Source: Nymphaea colorata
Lineage: Eukaryota; Streptophyta; Magnoliopsida; Nymphaeales; Nymphaeaceae
Assembly: GCF_008831285.2 (NCBI RefSeq)
Contig: NW_022204510.1
Coordinates: 1 to 25,407, forward strand
Length of the DNA stretch: 25,407 nucleotides
Direction of reading: 5' to 3'
Made by a program: the position numbers and the translations under genes. Shown piece after piece: positions 19,807-25,407 of the stretch (position 1 is its first letter; each line of letters begins with the position of its first letter). The notes below the pieces were generated by a model that saw nothing but the letters and a program-made list of their open reading frames with translations, ran no database searches and was not told where the DNA came from.

Positions 19807-22800
19807 AAGATTTAAAATAGAAGTCCGATTTTAAATGGTCTACGACGTTGGATTTTAAACTTATATATATGATATGGATTAGAGGTCTCATCCAATCCGG
19901 TTTGGGATGTTGCATTTGGGATTTCGACCAATGGTCAAGATCAGAGGTCTCACCTGATCTGGTCTGGGATGTTGGATTCAAGATTTTCAATATATATATG
20001 ATACGGATTAGAGGTCTCATCCAATCCAGTTTGGGATGTTGGATTTGGGATTTCGAAAAATTAGTCAAGATCAGAGGTCTCACCTGACCCGGTCAGTGAT
20101 GTTGGACTCAAGATTTTGGATATATATATGATACGGATTAGAGGTCTCATCCAATCCGGTTTGGGATGTTGGATTTGGGATTTCGAAAAAATGGTCAAGA
20201 TCAAAGGTCTCACCTGATCCGGTCTGGGATGTTGGACTCAAGATTTTGAACAACCAGCTAGAACATAGATCTCACCTTATCAAATGGAATTTGGGATTCC
20301 ATCCTAAGATTTAAAATAGAAGTCTGATTTTAAATGGTCTAGGACGTTGGATTTTAAACTTATATATATGCTACGTTGTAGAGGTCTCATCCAATCCGGT
20401 TTGGGATGATGCATTTGGGATTTCGACCAATGGTCAAGATCAGAGGTCTCACCTAATCTGGTCTGGGATGTTGGATTCAAGATTTTCAATATATATATGA
20501 TACGGATTAGAGGTCTCATCCAATCCGGTTTGGGATGTTGGATTTGGGATTTCGAAAAAATGGTCAAGATCAGAGGTCTCACCTTATCCGGTCTGGGATG
20601 TTGGACTCAAGATTTTGGATATAAGGTCAACGCTGATCTGGTCTAAGATGCTGCATGCGGGATTCAGACCAAAGGTCTAGATTAGAGGTCTAATCTTATA
20701 CAATCTCAAAAGTTGGATTTTGAATTTTAAAATGTGAACCTCTACTTTAGAGCATGCTTAAAACTGTTTTAAAAGTTCATGCAATCCAGTGTAATCTAGA
20801 AAATTCAATGTTGAAAAGTGCAATCCAATCCGGTTTGGGATGTTGGATTTGGGATTTCGAAAAATTAGTCAAGATCAGAGGTCTCACCTGATCCGGTCTG
20901 GGATGTTGCACTCAAGATTTTGGATATATATATGATACGGATTAGAGGTCTCATCCAATCCGGTTTGGGATGTTGGATTAGGGATTTCGAAAAATTGGTC
21001 AAGATCAGAGGTCTCACCTGATCCGGTCTGGGATGTTGGACTCAAGATTTTGGATATATATATGATACGGATTATAGGTCTCATCCAATCCGGTTTGGGA
21101 TGTTGGATTTGGGATTTCGAAAAAATGGTCAAGATCAGAGGTCTCACCAGATCCGGTCTGGGATGTTGGACTCAAGATTTTGAACAACCAGCTAGAACAT
21201 AGATCTCACCTTATCAAATGGAATTTGGGATTCCATCCTAAGATTTAAAATAGAAGTCTGATTTTAAATGGTCTAGGACGTTGTATTTTAAATTTATATA
21301 TATGCTACGTTTTAGAGATCTCATCCAATCCGGTTTGGGATGATGCATTTGGGATTTCGACCAATGGTCAAGATCAGAGGTCTCACCTGATCTGGTCTAG
21401 GATGTTGGATGCAAGATATTCAATATATATATGATACGGATTAGAGGTCTCATCCAATCCGGTTTGAGATGTTGGATTTGGGATTTTGAAAAAATGGTCA
21501 AGATCAGAGGTCTCACCTTATCCGGTCTGGGATGTTGGACTCAAGATTTTGGATATATATACATGATACAAGATTTTGAACAACCAGCTAGAACATAGAT
21601 CTCACCTTATCAAATGGAATTTGGGATTCCATCCTAAGATTTAAAATAGAAGTCTGATATTAAATGGTCTAGGACGTTGGATTTTAAGCTTATATATATG
21701 ATACGGATTAGAGGTCTCATCCAATCCGGTTTGGGATGTTGCATTTGGGATTTCGACCAATGGTCAAGATCAGAGGTCTCACCTGATCTGGTCTACGATG
21801 TTGGATTCAAGACTTTCAATATATATATGATCCGGATTAGAGGTCTCATCCAATCCGGTTTGGGAGGTTGGATTTGGGATTTCGATAAAATGGTCAAGAT
21901 CAGAGGTCTCACCTGATCCGGTCTGGGATTTTGGACTCAAGATTTTGGATATATATATGATACGGATTAGAGGTCTCATCCAATCCGGTTTGGGATGTTG
22001 GATTTGGAATTTCGAAAAAATGGTCAAGATAAGAGCTCTCACCTGATCCGGTCTGGGATGTTGGACTCAAGATTTTGGATATATATATGATACGGATTAG
22101 AGGTCCCATCCAATCCGGTTTGGGATGTGGGATTTGGGATTTCGAAAAAATGGTCAAGATCAGAGGTCTCACCTGATCCGGTCTGGGATGCTGGACTCAA
22201 GATTTTGAACAGCCAGCTAGAACATAGATCTCACCTTATCAAATGGAATTTGGGATTCCATCCTAAGAATTAAAATAGAAGTCTGATTTTAAATGGTCTA
22301 GGACGTTGGATTTTAAACTTATATATATGATACGGATTAGAGGTCTCATCCATTAGGGTTTGGGATGTTGCATTTGGGATTTCGACCAATGGTCAAGATC
22401 AGAGGTCTCACCTGATCTGGTCTGGGATGTTGGATTCAAGATTTTCAACATATATATGATACGGATTAGAGGTCTCATCCAATCCGGTTTGGGATGTTGG
22501 ATTTGGGATTTCGAAAAAATGGTCAAGATCAGAGGTCTCACCGATCCGGTCTGGGATGTTGGACTCAAGATTTTGGATATATATATGATACGGATTAGAG
22601 GTCTCATCCAATCCGGTCTGGGATGTTGCACTAAAGATTTTGGATATATATATGATACGGATTAGAGGTCTCATCCAATCCGGTTTGGGATGTTGGATTT
22701 GGGATTTCGAAAAAATGGTCAAGATCAGAGGTCTCACCTGATCCGGTCTCGGATGTTGGACTCAAGATTTTGGTTATATATATGATACGGATTAGAGGTC

Positions 22801-23398
22801 TCATCCAATCCGGTTTGGGATGTTGGATTTGGGATTTCAAAAAAATGGTCAAGATCAGAGGTCTCACCTGATCCGGTCTGGGATGTTGGACTCAAGATTT
22901 TGAACAACCTGATTTAAAATGGTCTAGGACGTTGGATTTTAAACTAATATATATGATACGGATTAGAGGTATCATCCAATCCGGTTTGGGATGTTGCATT
23001 TGGGATTTCGACCAATGGTCAAGATCAGAGGTCTCACCTGATCTGGTATGGGATGTTGGATTCAAGATTTCCAATATATATATGATACGGATTAGAGGTC
23101 TCATCCAATCCGGTTTGGGATGTTGGATTTGGGATTTCGAAAAATGGTCAAGATCAGAGGTCTCACCTGATCCGGTCTGGGATGTTGGACACAAGATTTT
23201 GGAAATATATATGATACGGATTAGAGGTCTCATCCAATCCGGTTTGGGATGTTGGATTTGGGATTTCGAAAAAATGGTCAAGATCAGAGGTCTCACATGA
23301 TCCGGTCTGGAATGTTGGACTCAAGATTTTGAACAACCAGCTAGAACATAGATCTCACCTTATCAAATGGAGTTTGGGATTCCATCCTAAGAATTAAA

Positions 23399-25389
23399 AT
23401 AGAAGTCTGATTTTAAATGGTCTAGGACGTTGGATTTTAAACTTATATATATGATACGGATTAGAGGTCTCATCCAATCCGGTTTGGGATGTTGCATTTG
23501 AGATTTCGACCAATCATCAAGATCAGAGGTCTCACCTGATCTGGTCTGGGATGTTGGATTCAAGATTTTCAATATATATATGATACGGATTAGAGGTCTC
23601 ATCCAATCCGGTTTGGGATGTTGGATTTGGGATTTCGAAAAAATGGTCAAGATCAGAGGTCTCACCTGATCCGGTCTGGGATGTTGGACTCAAGATTTTG
23701 GATATATATATGATACTCATTAGAGGTCTCGTCCAATCCGGTTTGGGATGTTGGATTTGGGATTTCGAAAAAATGGTCAAGATCAGAGGTCTCACCTGAT
23801 CTGGTCTGGGATGTTGGACTCAAGATTTGAGAAACCAGCTAGAACATAGATCTCACCTTATCAAATGGAATTTGGGGTTCCATCCTAAGATTTAAAATAG
23901 AAGTCTGATTTTAAATGGTCTAGGACGTTGGATTTTAAACTTATATATATGATACGGATTAGAGGTCTCATCCAATCCGGTTTGGGATGTTGCATTTCGG
24001 ATTTCGACCAATGGTCATGATCAGAGGTCTCACCTGATCTGGTCTGGGATGTTCGATTCAAGATTTTCAATATATATATGATACGGATTAGAGGTCTCAT
24101 CCAATCCGGTTTGGGATGTTGGATTTGGGATTTCGAAAAAATGGTCAAGATCAGAAGTCTCACCTGATCCGGTCTGGGATGTTGGACTCAAGATTTTGGA
24201 TATATATATGATACTCATTAGAGGTCTCGTCCAATCCGGTTTGGGATGTTGGATTTGGGATTTCGAAAAATGGTCAAGATCAGAGGTCTCACCTGATCTG
24301 GTCTGGGATGTTGGACTCAAGATTTTGAGAAACCAGCTAGAACATAGATCTCACCTTATCAAATGGAATTTGGGGTTCCATCCTAAGATTTAAAATAGAA
24401 GTCTGATTTTAAATGGTCTAGGACGTTGGATTTTAAACTTATATATATGATACGGATTAGAGGTCTCATCCAATCCGGTTTGGGATGTTGCATTTCGGAT
24501 TTCGACCAATGGTCATGATCAGAGGTCTCACCTGATCTGGTCTGGGATGTTCGATTCAAGATTTTCAATATATATATGATACGGATTAGAGGTCTCATCC
24601 AATCCGGTTTGGGATGTTGGATTTGGGATTTCGAAAAATGGTCAAGATCAGAGGTCTCACCTGATCCGGTTTGGGATGTTGGACTCAAGATTTTGGATAT
24701 ATATATGATACTCATTAGAGGTCTCGTCCAATCCGGTTTGGGATGTTGGATTTGGGATTTCGAAAAAATGGTCAAGATCAGAGGTCTCACCTGATCTGGT
24801 CTGGGATGTTGGACTCAAGATTTTGAGAAACCAGCTAGAACATAGATCTCACCTTATCAAATGGAATTTGGGGATCCATCCTAAGATTTAAAATAGAAGT
24901 CTGATTTTAAATGGTCTAGGACGTTGGATTTTAAACTTATATATATGATACGGATTAGAGGTCTCATCCAATCCGTTTGGGATGTTGCATTTGGGATTTC
25001 GACCAATGGTCAAGATCAGAGGTCTCACCTGATCTGGTCTGGGATGTTCGATTCAAGATTTTCAATATATATATGATACGGATTAGAGGTCTCATCCAAT
25101 CCGGTTTGGGATGTTGGATTTGGGATTTCGAAAAAAAAATGGTCAAATCAGAGGTCTCACCTGATCGGTCTGGGATGTTGGACTCAAGATTTGGATATAT
25201 ATATGATACTCATTAGAGGTCTCGTCCAATCCGGTTTGGGATGTTGGATTTGGGATTTCGAAAAAATGGTCAAGATCAGAGGTCTCACCTGATCTGGTCT
25301 GGATGTTGGACTCAAGATTTGAGAAACCAGCTAGAACATAGATCTCACCTTATCAAATGGAATTTGGGGTTCCATCCTAAGATTTAAAA
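23399..25389. repeat. Homogenised 498-bp higher-order repeats (four copies)
   Basis: The landmark atagaagtctgattttaaat occurs at 23399, 23897, 24395, 24893 and 25389, a spacing of 498, 498, 498 and 496 bp. Each unit is spacer + variant dimer + standard dimer + third dimer. The third dimer in all copies has tactcattagaggtctcgtc instead of tacggattagaggtctcatc and ends gattttgagaaaccagctag. From 23897 on, the units also share cdv-like private changes such as ggtcatgatcagaggtctca and ttcgattcaag, so copies here are much more alike than those to the left. Confidence 0.9.
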
Positions 25390-25407
25390 TAGAAGTCTGA
25401 TTTTAAA

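Larger units (their letters stand above)
17590..25407. repeat. Higher-order satellite array (65-bp module, 130-bp dimer)
   Basis: The core is a 130-bp dimer, from gatacggattagaggtctca to tttggatatatatat. Each half (about 65 bp) starts with gaggtctca followed by yccrrtccggt and tgggatgttgga, so the dimer arose from one 65-bp module. I count about 37 dimers (for example starts at 21700, 21829, 21959 and 22089, giving 129-130 bp spacings). Groups of two to five dimers are separated by a spacer of about 108 bp (agctagaacatagatctcac ... ggtctaggacgttggatttt), which is itself made of decayed modules. The first dimer after a spacer is a distinct variant (ttgcatttgg and cgaccaatggtc, where others have ttggatttgg and cgaaaaaatggtc). 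Every dimer carries a TATATATAT run. The array continues past the window end. Confidence 0.95.

Noticed and set aside
18522-25216. Many 60-135-codon open frames on both strands of the satellite (minus: MRPLILTIFSKSQIQHPKPD type; plus: MIRIRGLIQSGLGCWIWDFE type)
   Set aside because: They are translations of the 130-bp repeat. 130 is not a multiple of 3, so each frame switches between repeats and ends at the spacer. Open frames occur equally on both strands, as expected of a repeat lacking stops by chance.
17590-25407. Regular repeats suggesting a CRISPR array
   Set aside because: Units are directly adjacent and 65-130 bp long, without unique spacers, and lie in plant nuclear DNA.

Overview
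The window looks like nuclear DNA of a vascular plant, most likely a flowering plant. It is AT-rich, has no operon-like gene packing, and its recognisable coding pieces are plant types: the C-terminal end of a PDR-type ABCG transporter split by introns, a piece of a receptor-like kinase domain, a DUF4283 gag-like retroelement fragment, and a Ty3/gypsy integrase tail with LTR-like DNA. I cannot name the species. I found no gene that is clearly intact, and no rRNA, tRNA or CRISPR array.

Layout. 1-3750 is a patchwork of old duplications: a 27-bp inverted repeat, a 150-bp direct repeat, two 300+ bp diverged direct repeats, several short tandem duplications, and a GC-richer block at 840-1640 of unknown origin. 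3750-8600 is mostly low-complexity or unrecognised DNA, with a long polypyrimidine tract, a TA microsatellite and one unrecognised 157-codon ORF. 8605-9057 (minus) is a frameshifted DUF4283 fragment. 10592-12325 (minus) is the 3' end of an ABCG/PDR transporter gene, probably a pseudogene. Its upstream homology stops where a four-copy tandem repeat of about 540 bp begins (12323-14186). 14440-14615 (plus) is a kinase-domain fragment that runs into a 22-bp minisatellite. 15069-16770 holds nothing I recognise. 16783-17310 is a Ty3/gypsy 3' end.

From about 17590 to the window end (25407) and beyond lies a complex satellite array. Its basic module is about 65 bp, built into 130-bp dimers, about 37 of which are visible. 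Groups of two to five dimers are separated by a degenerate spacer of about 108 bp, giving higher-order repeats. The last four higher-order repeats (23399 onward) are nearly identical and have a period of 498 bp, which suggests recent homogenisation. The older left part (17590-20900) contains diverged relatives of the module mixed with less repeated sequence, so it may preserve how the array arose.

The genes do not form a working unit. This is a degenerating, repeat-rich chromosomal region in which gene ends have been cut off by tandem repeats and retroelements. The most interesting part is the hierarchical satellite.
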